18,920 nt of DNA from Bacillota bacterium (GCA_018725275.1 QLUC01000014.1:1-18920), one strand, 5' to 3'. Positions 1-7,295 are shown, numbered from the stretch's first letter. Made by a program: numbers and translations. The notes: generated by a model not told the origin, from the letters alone.

Positions 1-63
1 TAGCAATATATTGCGCCTTTGTTTTCTATGGCGAGGGGCAGCTGCTCCCTATTAACCATGAGC

Positions 64-98
64 AAAGAGTTACCCCGCTGGTGACGGGGCAACTCTTT
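64..98 (-). terminator. Hairpin terminator after the sigma-factor operon
   Basis: AAAGAGTT-A-CCCCG (64-77) pairs with CGGGG-C-AACTCTTT (85-98) around a 7-base loop, with one internal mismatch. It starts 16 bases past the stop of the last minus-strand gene. The T-run on the minus side is short (CTCTTT), so it is a plausible but not classical intrinsic terminator. It could also serve a plus-strand transcript, where TTTT follows the stem. Confidence 0.6.
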
Positions 99-113
99 TC
101 TGTGTAGAAGTTG

Positions 114-1361
114 TTAGTTGCCAGTCTTCTTTCCTCTTGGCGCGTTCCTTTTCCCCTGACCCTCCTGTTCGTCCTCATCCGTATCCTCGTAACGCTCTTT
201 TTCCTGCTCATCTTCATCTTCTTGGTCGTCTGCTGCATCCTTCTTGTTGTCGCGAGACTTGTCGTCTTGGTCGCGTTTGCCCTTACCGCGGCCTCGGTCA
301 TTTTCGAGACCGAGCAGATCATCAAGGTTTTGCAAAGTGGGGTCAGCCACCATGGCGGCGTTTAGCTGAAGAACGGCTTCTTCCACCGGAATGCCCCGCT
401 CGATAAGATCAACTAGGGCCGAGGTGATGGTGTCGAGTTCTTCTAATAATGGGTCCGCCTTAATGGCCGCGGCGATGGTCGCCAGTCCGATGGTAGGATT
501 AATTCCCACCTCGTACATATCAATGAAGGCCGATGCTAGCGAATCAACCTCTTTGCGAAATACTATCGGGTCAAGGTTCTGGCGCAGGGCGAGGAGTGCC
601 TTGGCATGGAGGGGGGCAATACCTGCCTCAGTCATATCAGCGAGGGCTGAGGCAGTATGGTACACCGACTGTAGGCTAGGGTCGGCCTGGAGGGCCACCT
701 TGAGTAAGTCCAAGGCCCCTTTTTCGTCAGCACTCACTTCGCGGAGATCCATGAAGGACTTGACGATGCTCCGAAACTCCTTGGCAAACAGGGAGGCATC
801 TAATGCCAATTCGGTCTGTAGCGCCACAATGGCGGCCAAGTCAGCTTCGGTGAGGCCGTCGCGCAGGAAGCGCGAGAAGGAGGCCAATGGTATGGCGCGG
901 CGGCTTAAAGCCGCGTATAGTTCTGTGCCGACAAAAGCCTGAGCAACGGGAACTTGCGTGGGCAGGCTCTTCATGTGGGTTTTTAGACTCTTTTCGGCAG
1001 ATAAGGCCAAGGGGGCCACCTGCTCGGTCGTAACTCCACGAGCGGGAATGACGACAATCATCACTTCCCTGCCTGCCTGAAGCAAGTTAAGTGTGGACAG
1101 GGTAGTTGCTATTTTGGCCAGCGCTGCATCGGCCGTCAAATTGACTAGAGCCAGGTCGGCCAGAGCTTGATGGCCTTCCACTCCCTTGAATTCAGCCTTA
1201 AGTACCCGGTGGTTTCGGTCGAGGGTCAGCACGATTTCTGGGTTAATTTGTACGGAAAGCTGGGCAAAGGCGCGCGGGGAAGTATGTACCGCATACCCCG
1301 CGGCGAGTACCACTACGGCGATTACTACGGCCACCAATTTAGTTCTGTCTTTTCTTAACAT
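114..1361 (-). CDS. Membrane-anchored protein with RsgI-like domain, five helical repeats and a charged tail
   Basis: This is the last gene of the sigma-factor operon. The start is ATG at 1361, chosen because AGAGGTG lies 6-7 bases upstream; the frame stays open further upstream but has no such site. The product is 415 residues. A short basic N-terminus is followed by one membrane segment (about residues 9-23). A segment resembling the extracytoplasmic domain of RsgI-type anti-sigma factors comes next, with an Asn-Pro at about 40-41 in the context QINPEIVLTLD. Residues about 165-348 form five tandem repeats of about 38 residues with a pattern like E.GI....AL..L..A..ADP.L..L..I.SAL. Residues about 353-415 are an Asp/Glu/Lys/Arg-rich tail. 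The protein is paralogous to the gene just upstream in the operon. Asn-Pro self-cleavage is known for RsgI proteins; whether it occurs here is inference. It probably senses or transmits an envelope signal to the sigma factor. There is no recognisable enzymatic domain. Confidence 0.85.
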   Translation of the reverse strand: MLRKDRTKLVAVVIAVVVLAAGYAVHTSPRAFAQLSVQINPEIVLTLDRNHRVLKAEFKGVEGHQALADLALVNLTADAALAKIATTLSTLNLLQAGREVMIVVIPARGVTTEQVAPLALSAEKSLKTHMKSLPTQVPVAQAFVGTELYAALSRRAIPLASFSRFLRDGLTEADLAAIVALQTELALDASLFAKEFRSIVKSFMDLREVSADEKGALDLLKVALQADPSLQSVYHTASALADMTEAGIAPLHAKALLALRQNLDPIVFRKEVDSLASAFIDMYEVGINPTIGLATIAAAIKADPLLEELDTITSALVDLIERGIPVEEAVLQLNAAMVADPTLQNLDDLLGLENDRGRGKGKRDQDDKSRDNKKDAADDQEDEDEQEKERYEDTDEDEQEGQGKRNAPRGKKTGN

Positions 1362-1469
1362 GAGAATCACCTCTTCTATGGAGTAAGCGGAGCACCTCTC
1401 TGCTTCTACCCCTACAATACCTAGGTGGGAGAAAGGTTGCAAAAAGAGCAGGAGGAACCGAAACTTTCT

Positions 1470-2594
1470 CTAGTCACCCCGGTCATCGTCCTCCTCAGGC
1501 CTTGGGTCAGGCTCATCGTCTGGGCGAGGGGGCCTGCTGTGCCCCGGAGGGACTGATTCGTCCTTATCCTTGGGATCTTTTTCTTGTCGCGGCTCCCGTT
1601 TTGCATCATCGCGGTCATCGGGTTTTTCGCTTCTCCCCTGGTCTTGCCTTTCGCGCGGCAAGCGCGGCGAACGCGGCGGCTCAACCTCCGCCTCGTCCCT
1701 GTCGTCTTCCTTTTCCTCCTCCTCGTCATCTTCCTCAGAGGCTAAAAACTTCCGCCCAAGGTCAAGCACTTTATCGCGGGGCAGTTTCTCGCGCCGGGCC
1801 TCACGCACTGCTTTGGCCATGCCCGGGAATCTAGCCCGAAACGTGGTCTCATCTAGACTTAGTTGCTCCCTTAGACGAAGCAGTGAGATTATTTCCTCCT
1901 CCTCGAAATCCTCATCAAGTAGCAAAACAATTTCGAGAGGTAAGAGACCGGCGGCACGATACTCGGCTGAGACCGCTCCGGAAACAACAAAATCCTTCAG
2001 TGTCGCGCCCGAGCCGAGTACGCTTAAAGAGTGGTCAGCGCTACTGCGTAGAGAGTTCGCCAGCGGAGAAATACGGCTTTGGTCGATATTCGGAGCGGGG
2101 TGGACTAGAAAAGCCAAGGAACCGCCTCGCTGGAGATAGCCTTCGCTGTACAGGCGGGAGATTATCTCCTGCACCGCAACTTGGGCGGACACATGGCGGA
2201 AGGCCTGTGGAGCAAAAAGTGAGTCCGCCAGCGGGTTAAGGGGGGTAGTTGCGGTCACTCTGCCCCGCGTATCGATGGTCAACTGCAGGGCGGGGTTGGC
2301 CTGCAGGGTGGCATAGGCCATGGTGGGGGGCGTAACGAAAAGAGCCTGCCAGAGCACCACCCAGACCATAACGGCGACCAATGGTACCCCTAGGTACAAG
2401 TAGCGGGGACGGGCAAAACGAACAAAGCTGTCCCAAAAACTCGCAGCCGCCCATGGTAGTTCGCGCTTCTGCGTTGCTTCAACCTCAGCAAGCAAGGTCA
2501 GGCGCAGCCGTTCCTTGTGTAGAGGGGTAGTGATGGTAGGCAGAGGAAGCTGGTGCAGTGCGTTTTCGAGTTTGGCGACATCGTACTTTTCCAT
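1470..2594 (-). CDS. Putative anti-sigma factor, single-pass, RsgI-like domain and charged tail
   Basis: The start is ATG at 2594, preceded by GGGGGTG that overlaps the end of the sigma gene; the gap to the sigma stop is 12 bases. The product is 374 residues. Residues 1-62 are a probable cytoplasmic segment without a zinc-binding HxxxCxxC motif. Residues about 66-87 are one membrane helix. Residues about 92-160 resemble the RsgI extracytoplasmic domain, with Asn100-Pro101 in LQANPALQLTID. Residues about 205-284 match the first helical repeat unit of the downstream protein (for example IISLLRLREQLSLDETTF). Residues 286-374 are an extremely charged, Pro-rich, Asp/Glu/Arg/Lys tail outside the membrane. 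Position directly after an ECF sigma gene makes it the likely anti-sigma factor (inference); the N-terminal cytoplasmic segment would be the sigma-binding part. I cannot assign it to a named anti-sigma family with certainty. Confidence 0.85.
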   Translation of the reverse strand: MEKYDVAKLENALHQLPLPTITTPLHKERLRLTLLAEVEATQKRELPWAAASFWDSFVRFARPRYLYLGVPLVAVMVWVVLWQALFVTPPTMAYATLQANPALQLTIDTRGRVTATTPLNPLADSLFAPQAFRHVSAQVAVQEIISRLYSEGYLQRGGSLAFLVHPAPNIDQSRISPLANSLRSSADHSLSVLGSGATLKDFVVSGAVSAEYRAAGLLPLEIVLLLDEDFEEEEIISLLRLREQLSLDETTFRARFPGMAKAVREARREKLPRDKVLDLGRKFLASEEDDEEEEKEDDRDEAEVEPPRSPRLPRERQDQGRSEKPDDRDDAKREPRQEKDPKDKDESVPPGHSRPPRPDDEPDPRPEEDDDRGD

Positions 2595-2606
2595 CTACAT
2601 CACCCC

Positions 2607-3350
2607 CTATGCTTTATAATGCCGATTGGAGCTTTGGGTTGCACTGCTTTTAGCGGTAGTGGTCATAATCAGCAACTTCTCAAGACCGCGATGGAGCAGG
2701 GATTTAATGGTCCCGAGGGGCTTTTCGAGGACGGTGGCAATTTCTTGCAGGGACAATTCCGCGAAGAAGCGCAAAAACAGCACCTCGCGGTATTTTTCCG
2801 GCAAAGCGTCGAGCTGTTTTTGCGCAATTAAAAAGTCCTGATGGCGCAGAAGTTCCTCCTCGGCGGCCAGTATTTCTTTTTCTACGTCCTGTTCGGCAGC
2901 GGGGTCAAAGCCCTGCTCTTGCAGCAAAGAGAGGGAGACTGAAGGGGAGAAGCGCTTGCGGTGCCAAAGACCGATCTCACTCTGGGCAATGCGGTACAAC
3001 CAGGCCTGAAAGGGGACCTCTTGCCAAGTGAACTTGCCAATGTTCTTATAAGCCTTATAAAATGTTTCGGCGGTAATGTCTTGGGCAGTTTCGACAGAAG
3101 CCGTCCGACGGACGACGTAGTTTAAGATGCGATCGTAGTTTTGCTCATAGAGCTCGCCAAAGGCCTCGGGGTCGTGACGGGCCCGCTCGACGAGAGCCTT
3201 CTCCCTTTGTAAATCCCGGCCGTCCAGCGTAAGACCGACAAAAAACAACCGGAGAAAGTCTGCCCAGCGGGCAAGGTGGTGCGTGTAGTGAAGGGCAGGA
3301 TGAGCGGCGGGATGAAAAGGCGCGCGCAGAGAGGCATAACTTTTGTCCAT
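2607..3350 (-). CDS. ECF-type RNA polymerase sigma factor
   Basis: The start is ATG at 3350, set by GGAGGGTGAGT directly upstream; an in-frame ATG 7 codons earlier has no such site. The product is 247 residues. Sigma-70 region 2 spans about residues 52-133 (core DITAETFYKAYKNI, then PFQAWLYRIAQSEI). Region 4 spans about 175-226, with the helix-turn-helix LSLQEIATVLEKPLGTIKSL. There is no region 3, as expected for group 4 (ECF) sigma factors. An N-terminal extension of about 50 residues precedes region 2, including a hydrophobic patch (ADFLRLFFVGLTL); this is longer than usual for the family. The sigma factor heads an operon with two membrane proteins, the usual sigma/anti-sigma layout. Although the partners carry RsgI-like domains, the sigma itself has an ordinary ECF region 4 and is not SigI-like. 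Autoregulation is likely but not proven. Confidence 0.93.
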   Translation of the reverse strand: MDKSYASLRAPFHPAAHPALHYTHHLARWADFLRLFFVGLTLDGRDLQREKALVERARHDPEAFGELYEQNYDRILNYVVRRTASVETAQDITAETFYKAYKNIGKFTWQEVPFQAWLYRIAQSEIGLWHRKRFSPSVSLSLLQEQGFDPAAEQDVEKEILAAEEELLRHQDFLIAQKQLDALPEKYREVLFLRFFAELSLQEIATVLEKPLGTIKSLLHRGLEKLLIMTTTAKSSATQSSNRHYKA

Positions 3351-3375
3351 ACTCACCCTCCAAAAAAACACATAG

Positions 3376-3403
3376 TTCTTACTGTAAAGATATCATGTGT
3401 CAC
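3376..3403 (-). promoter_or_regulatory. Possible promoter of the sigma-factor operon
   Basis: On the minus strand, GTGACAC (3403-3397) stands at a -35 distance from TAAGAA (about 3381-3376), giving a 5'UTR of roughly 20 bases that just fits the ribosome binding site. A second GTGACAC copy lies at 3442-3436. The match to the sigma-A consensus is poor at -10, so an ECF-type, self-recognised promoter is possible. This is inference from spacing and the repeated heptamer only. Confidence 0.3.
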
Positions 3404-3442
3404 AGGCAGTGAAAAGCCTAGGCGATTGGCGAAAGGTGTCAC

Positions 3443-3471
3443 TTGTCATTTTCGCGCTGATTAGATAGTAT
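3443..3471 (+). promoter_or_regulatory. Sigma-A-type promoter for the NhaC antiporter gene
   Basis: TTGTCA (3443-3448) and TAGTAT (3466-3471) are separated by 17 bases. Transcription would start near 3478, leaving a leader of about 80 bases. The leader contains a small hairpin, ATGCC-TAC-GGCAT, around 3503-3515. One GTGTCAC copy (3436-3442) abuts the -35, so the divergent sigma promoter and this promoter share the same 100 bases. Confidence 0.55.
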
Positions 3472-3557
3472 ATAAGCAATAGTGAATTATTTCAGAAAGG
3501 GTGATGCCTACGGCATGCTGCAGATTTTAGCTCAAATAAAAGTAGGAGGGATCTACA

Positions 3558-4949
3558 GTGGTTTCAAAGAAAAGGATAGAAGCTACCATTCTTCATGCCC
3601 TTATACCTATCATCGGTGTCGTGGCCTCCCTGTCTTATGCCATTCTGGTACATGAAGCTGCCCCTCATATTCCACTCATCTTCGGTAGCATCATTGCCGC
3701 TGTCGTCGCGGTGACGATGCTCGGTATCCCTTGGGAAGAACTCGAACAAGGTATCAAAGATACGCTCAGCTCAACGCTGCAGGCGATTCTCATCCTCATG
3801 ATTGTGGGCACTTTGATTGGGCTGTGGATTTTAAGCGGCACCATCCCCGCCATGATCTACTACGGCCTGCAGATTCTTTCGCCGGGGGTATTCCTCGCGG
3901 CCACCTTCGTTATTTGTTGTATCGTGTCTCTCGCTACGGGTACTTCTTGGGGCACTGCCGGTACCGTGGGGATAGCCCTGACGGGCATCGGCATCGGTTT
4001 AGGGATGCCAGCCGGCATGGTGGCCGGTGCGGTCGTCTCCGGGGCCTACTTTGGCGACAAACTCTCACCTCTCTCCGACACTACGAACCTAGCGCCCGCC
4101 ATGGCCGGTAGCTCGCTCTTTGCCCACATTAAACACATGCTTTATACCTCTATCCCTGCGTTTGTCATTTCATTGGTCCTCTATGTTATCCTCGGCTTGA
4201 GGTTTGCGGGCCGGGAACTTGATGCGGAGCGCATCAACGTGATTTTAGATGCCCTGAGGACAAACTTTGCCATCTCCCCCTGGCTCTTAATTCCCCCGGT
4301 AATCGTCATCTTGCTGATCGCCTTCAAGGTTCCCGCCTTGCCAGGACTAATCGGCGGTTCGGTAGCGGGTGGCCTTTTTGCTGCCATATTCCAGAGCGCC
4401 TCGGTGGGCGCTATTATCACGGCGGCGCACTACGGCTTCGAAATCGACAGTGGCGTCGCGGTAGTCGACCGCCTGCTCAACCGCGGTGGATTAGACGGCA
4501 TGATGTGGACCGTGGCCCTCATAATCTGTGCCTTAGTATTTGGCGGCATGTTAGAAAAGACGGGCATGCTCCGCGCCATCGGCGTCAAGCTATTCGCCAT
4601 GGCCAAGAGCAATGGGTCTCTCGTGTTGAATACCATCATCAGTTGTATAGCCACCAACATTCTCGCCGCCGACCAATACCTATCCATCGTGCTGCCGGGA
4701 CGTCTCTTTAAGGACGAGTATGCGCGACGTGGTCTGGCGCCGAAGAACCTTTCTCGCGCCCTTGAAGGTGGCGGCACGGTGACCTCCGCCTTGATCCCTT
4801 GGAACACTTGCGGGGCCTTTATGATGGTCACTCTCGGGGTTTCTCCCCTGGCCTACCTCCCTTATGCCTTTCTCAACCTCTTGCTCCCCGTCATCAACGT
4901 AGTCTATGGCTACCTCGGTTTCTCCATGGCTAAGTTGGCCGACGAGTAA
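3558..4949 (+). CDS. nhaC: NhaC-family Na+/H+ antiporter
   Basis: The start is GTG at 3558 after AGGAGGG. The product is 463 residues and very hydrophobic, with about 10-12 predicted membrane helices, the usual size for the family. Family-typical motifs are present: GTSWGTAGTVGIAL around residues 127-140, and GAYFGDKLSPLSDTTNLAPA around 160-179, the conserved Asp/Ser-rich ion pathway. The NhaC family includes Na+/H+ antiporters and also substrate exchangers such as the malate/lactate antiporter MleN, so the exact substrate is open. The gene has its own promoter and a strong terminator, so it is probably monocistronic. It sits between the sigma operon and the unknown/PanB pair, with no obvious functional link to either. 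Confidence 0.92.
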   Translation: MVSKKRIEATILHALIPIIGVVASLSYAILVHEAAPHIPLIFGSIIAAVVAVTMLGIPWEELEQGIKDTLSSTLQAILILMIVGTLIGLWILSGTIPAMIYYGLQILSPGVFLAATFVICCIVSLATGTSWGTAGTVGIALTGIGIGLGMPAGMVAGAVVSGAYFGDKLSPLSDTTNLAPAMAGSSLFAHIKHMLYTSIPAFVISLVLYVILGLRFAGRELDAERINVILDALRTNFAISPWLLIPPVIVILLIAFKVPALPGLIGGSVAGGLFAAIFQSASVGAIITAAHYGFEIDSGVAVVDRLLNRGGLDGMMWTVALIICALVFGGMLEKTGMLRAIGVKLFAMAKSNGSLVLNTIISCIATNILAADQYLSIVLPGRLFKDEYARRGLAPKNLSRALEGGGTVTSALIPWNTCGAFMMVTLGVSPLAYLPYAFLNLLLPVINVVYGYLGFSMAKLADE

Positions 4950-4968
4950 TCTTGGCGTGCACAGAAGC

Positions 4969-4995
4969 AAGGGCAGCCACAAAGGCTGCCCTTTT
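4969..4995 (+). terminator. Intrinsic terminator after nhaC
   Basis: AAGGGCAGCC and GGCTGCCCTT form a perfect 10-bp stem around a 5-base loop and end in TTTT. It lies about 20 bases after the antiporter stop. Confidence 0.85.
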
Positions 4996-5049
4996 GCCAA
5001 CCCCTCCGCAAACAAAAGGGACTGGTACATTTGTTTGTCACTCATCGGT

Positions 5050-5073
5050 CCTGCCGGCAGGTATTGCCTGGCC
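5050..5073 (+). other. Palindrome and competing hairpin in the leader of the unknown/PanB pair
   Basis: CCTGCCGGCAGG (5050-5061) is a perfect 12-base palindrome. Its right half can instead pair downstream, as CAGG-TATTG-CCTG (5058-5070). The site lies about 60 bases before the 5119 start. It could be an operator or a leader structure; nothing more can be said. Confidence 0.35.
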
Positions 5074-5118
5074 TGATGGGGAAGATATTAGGGAAGAGAA
5101 GAGGAGGTCGAAGAGTTA

Positions 5119-6375
5119 GTGAACGAATTGCTTAGAGTGACACCAGCGGCAGTGGAGGAGTTTAACAATTTTTTAAGCGCGAGAGATAATGAAGTAGTAA
5201 GAGAGCTATTGCGGGTGGTCAATAAGTACGGCACGCCGCAAGAAATCAATGCCAAGGCCGAGGCCGCTCGCCAACTGCCCAACTTAATGAACCGCCTGCG
5301 CAACATGAATTCGCCCTATTTGGCTAGACTGCAATGGCTGATCGAGGAGCGGGATAAGGGCTCCTTTGTGCCCATTTCACAGTATCGGCGCCAGGTTTTG
5401 GGGGAAAAGGCCGACCGCATGTTCTTTAAAGAAGGTGAGGCAGTGACGCTGGAGATTAGCGCCCTGCAGTACTTCCCCTGGCTCATCGCCGAGGCTGAGC
5501 AGGCCATCTTAAACCAAGAAATAATGCCGGGCCGCTACATACGCGTGCGCAAAATGAAGGAGCAAGAAGGCGACCAAGGGGATACCCTCGCCATGGCCGC
5601 GGCTATGCAAATCGTGGGCGCAAGCTATGTCGAAACGCTAGACACCAAGGGCACAGACGGCTCTAACGTGCACCTGGGGGGACCGGCGACCATTACGGGG
5701 TACTTTGGTGGCATCGGACAACCGAATGACCACGCCCTCAAGTGGGTGGACGAAGCTCTCTACTATTACACCAACTATGGCATCAAAGAAGTGCTCAACA
5801 TCAACCCCGGCACGGTCTTTTTAGGGTACATGTTGTACAAACTCGGCATTGACATCAGCTTTAAGATATCGGTCTTTATGGGGAATGACAACCCCTACTC
5901 GGTGCTCTGGACCTTGCTCATGGCCCGTCTCATGGCTCGACCCGACGGCTCAACCCCACTCGCCGGTTTCAACCTCAGCAATTCGGTGAACAATGAGACC
6001 ATCCGGCAGAGTTCCTCCATCCGCAGTGCCCTCGGACTGGAGGGCCATGTCCGCCTTGAGCATCACATCACCGAGGCCTACAAGAGCATCGTGCGCCAGC
6101 CCTACAACCGCCGCGACGAGCTCGTAGCTATAGCCGCCGTGGTGCCAAACATTGCCGCCAAGCACGAAGGCGGAGACCCCGAGCGGGAAGTGACGCGCGC
6201 GCATCCTTCGGATATCCTGGACTATTTCCGCAGTAAGAGTGACCTCACCCCAGTCGAGATGGCCGAATTAGAGCGGAACTACCTAGACAAGCATGAGGCG
6301 ATCAATAACACGGCCCGCGCCTTGACGGAGAAAGGCCTTTCCTTTATTGCGGCTCGCAAGCTACATCGCCTTTAA
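5119..6375 (+). CDS. Uncharacterised protein, likely alpha/beta-barrel enzyme, paired with PanB homologue
   Basis: I do not recognise this family. The start is GTG at 5119, with GAGGAGG 11 bases upstream (slightly long spacing). The product is 418 residues, soluble, with no signal peptide or membrane segment. Residues about 1-135 are helix-rich. From about 138 the sequence alternates strand-like and helical stretches (RYIRVRKM, VGASYVETLDTKGTDGSN, then a Gly-rich GGPATITGYFGGIGQ at 187-201, IKEVLNINPG, IDISFKISVFMGND, LAGFNLSNSV, VRLEHHITEAY). That pattern suggests a TIM-barrel-like catalytic domain. KHEGGDPEREV (348-358) and the HH at 315-316 could be substrate or metal contacts. The gene ends 20 bases before the PanB homologue and is surely co-transcribed with it, so the two probably act in one pathway. 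Both statements on fold and pathway are inference. Confidence 0.85.
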   Translation: MNELLRVTPAAVEEFNNFLSARDNEVVRELLRVVNKYGTPQEINAKAEAARQLPNLMNRLRNMNSPYLARLQWLIEERDKGSFVPISQYRRQVLGEKADRMFFKEGEAVTLEISALQYFPWLIAEAEQAILNQEIMPGRYIRVRKMKEQEGDQGDTLAMAAAMQIVGASYVETLDTKGTDGSNVHLGGPATITGYFGGIGQPNDHALKWVDEALYYYTNYGIKEVLNINPGTVFLGYMLYKLGIDISFKISVFMGNDNPYSVLWTLLMARLMARPDGSTPLAGFNLSNSVNNETIRQSSSIRSALGLEGHVRLEHHITEAYKSIVRQPYNRRDELVAIAAVVPNIAAKHEGGDPEREVTRAHPSDILDYFRSKSDLTPVEMAELERNYLDKHEAINNTARALTEKGLSFIAARKLHRL

Positions 6376-6395
6376 GATTGTTAGGAGGTAGGGAG

Positions 6396-7247
6396 ATGGC
6401 TAAGAAGAAGAATATCCTCGATTTTCGCAAGATGAAAAAACAAGGTGAGCAGGTAGCTTGGGTCACCGCCTATGATTTTCCCACGGCATCATTTGCGGAG
6501 CAAGCCGGCATGGATATGCTCCTGGTGGGGGATTCGCTCGGCATGGTGGTGCTAGGCTACCAGAGTACCGTGCCCGTGACGATGGAAGATTGCCTGCGAC
6601 ACTGCCAGGCGGTGCGCCGAGGTGCCCCCGGGACCTTTGTCGTTGGGGACATGCCATTTTTGTCCTACCAAATTTCCGATGAGGACGCCGTGCGTAATGC
6701 CGGTCGCTTTGTGAAAGAGGCCGAGGTGGACTGCATCAAGCTAGAGGGCGGGGTGCGGGTGGCGACGCGCATCAAGGCCATTGCCGACGCGGGCATCTTG
6801 GTCATGGGCCATATCGGTTTGACCCCCCAGAGCTCGGGGCAATTAGGAGGCCACAAGGCCCAGGGGCGCGACACGGCCTCGGCGCGCGCGGTCATCGAGG
6901 ATGCCTTGGCGGTGCAGGCGGCCGGCGCGGCCTTGCTCTTGGTAGAAGCCGTGCCGCCGGAGGTGACGGCCTTTATCGCTAAACTACTGATGATACCGGT
7001 ATATTCTATCGGGGCGGGGCCCTGCGACGGGCAACTCCTGATTAGTGCGGACCTACTGGGTAAGTTCGAAGCGTTTACCCCGAAGTTCGTCAAGAAATAC
7101 GCCAATGTAGCCGAAGTCGAAACCGATGCTTTCAAGGCCTACATAGCCGACGTGCGTGCCGGCCGCTTCCCGGGCGAAGAACATGTTTACCGCGTCATCG
7201 ACCCCTTAGAAGAATTCGAAAAACTCTTCCGGGAGTTTGCCAAGTAG
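6396..7247 (+). CDS. panB: PanB-family ketopantoate hydroxymethyltransferase (divergent)
   Basis: The start is ATG at 6396, set by AGGAGG 7 bases upstream. The product is 283 residues, close to the family norm of about 265-280. PanB makes ketopantoate from 2-oxoisovalerate and methylene-tetrahydrofolate, in coenzyme A synthesis. Metal ligands correspond to Asp46 (VGDSLGM), Asp85 (VGDMPF) and Glu117 (KLEGG). The catalytic Glu is Glu184 (VEAVP). The segment near 204-222 reads SIGAGPCDGQLLISADLLG, whereas family members usually have GIGAG...DGQ followed by an H-D pair; here the His is replaced by Ala. No panC or panD is nearby, and its partner is an unknown enzyme. Pantothenate synthesis is therefore the default assignment, but another 2-oxoacid hydroxymethylation is possible. 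Two tandem stop codons end the gene. Confidence 0.88.
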   Translation: MAKKKNILDFRKMKKQGEQVAWVTAYDFPTASFAEQAGMDMLLVGDSLGMVVLGYQSTVPVTMEDCLRHCQAVRRGAPGTFVVGDMPFLSYQISDEDAVRNAGRFVKEAEVDCIKLEGGVRVATRIKAIADAGILVMGHIGLTPQSSGQLGGHKAQGRDTASARAVIEDALAVQAAGAALLLVEAVPPEVTAFIAKLLMIPVYSIGAGPCDGQLLISADLLGKFEAFTPKFVKKYANVAEVETDAFKAYIADVRAGRFPGEEHVYRVIDPLEEFEKLFREFAK

Positions 7248-7266
7248 TAAATGTTTCCGGCCAAAA

Positions 7267-7295
7267 GCCATGCCCCTCTGGGCATGGCCCTTTTT
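7267..7295 (+). terminator. Intrinsic terminator after the PanB homologue
   Basis: GCCATGCCC (7267-7275) pairs perfectly with GGGCATGGC (7280-7288) across a CTCT loop, followed by CC and TTTTT. It is 20 bases past the stop. Confidence 0.9.

Noticed and set aside
1..63. Palindromes GCAATATATTGC (4-15) and GGGGCAGCTGCTCCC
   Set aside because: Short symmetric sequences at the window edge; without the upstream neighbour no function can be assigned.
391..942. Plus-strand 183-codon open frame
   Set aside because: Antisense to the repeat region of the 415-aa protein; no ribosome binding site and no family-like sequence.
1428..1470. Nested inverted repeat GAGAAAGGTT...AACC...CTTTCTC between the two membrane-protein genes
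   Set aside because: Long loop and internal bulge make a stable structure doubtful; may be chance in a purine-rich ribosome-binding region.
1570..2139. Plus-strand 189-codon Ser-rich open frame
   Set aside because: It is the antisense of the acidic/charged tail and core of the 374-aa membrane protein; no ribosome binding site, low-complexity Ser runs mirror Glu/Asp codons.
114..3350. SigI/RsgI system in the strict sense
   Set aside because: The sigma factor has normal ECF regions 2 and 4; only the partner proteins resemble RsgI, and there is no RsgI N-terminal cytoplasmic domain that I can recognise.
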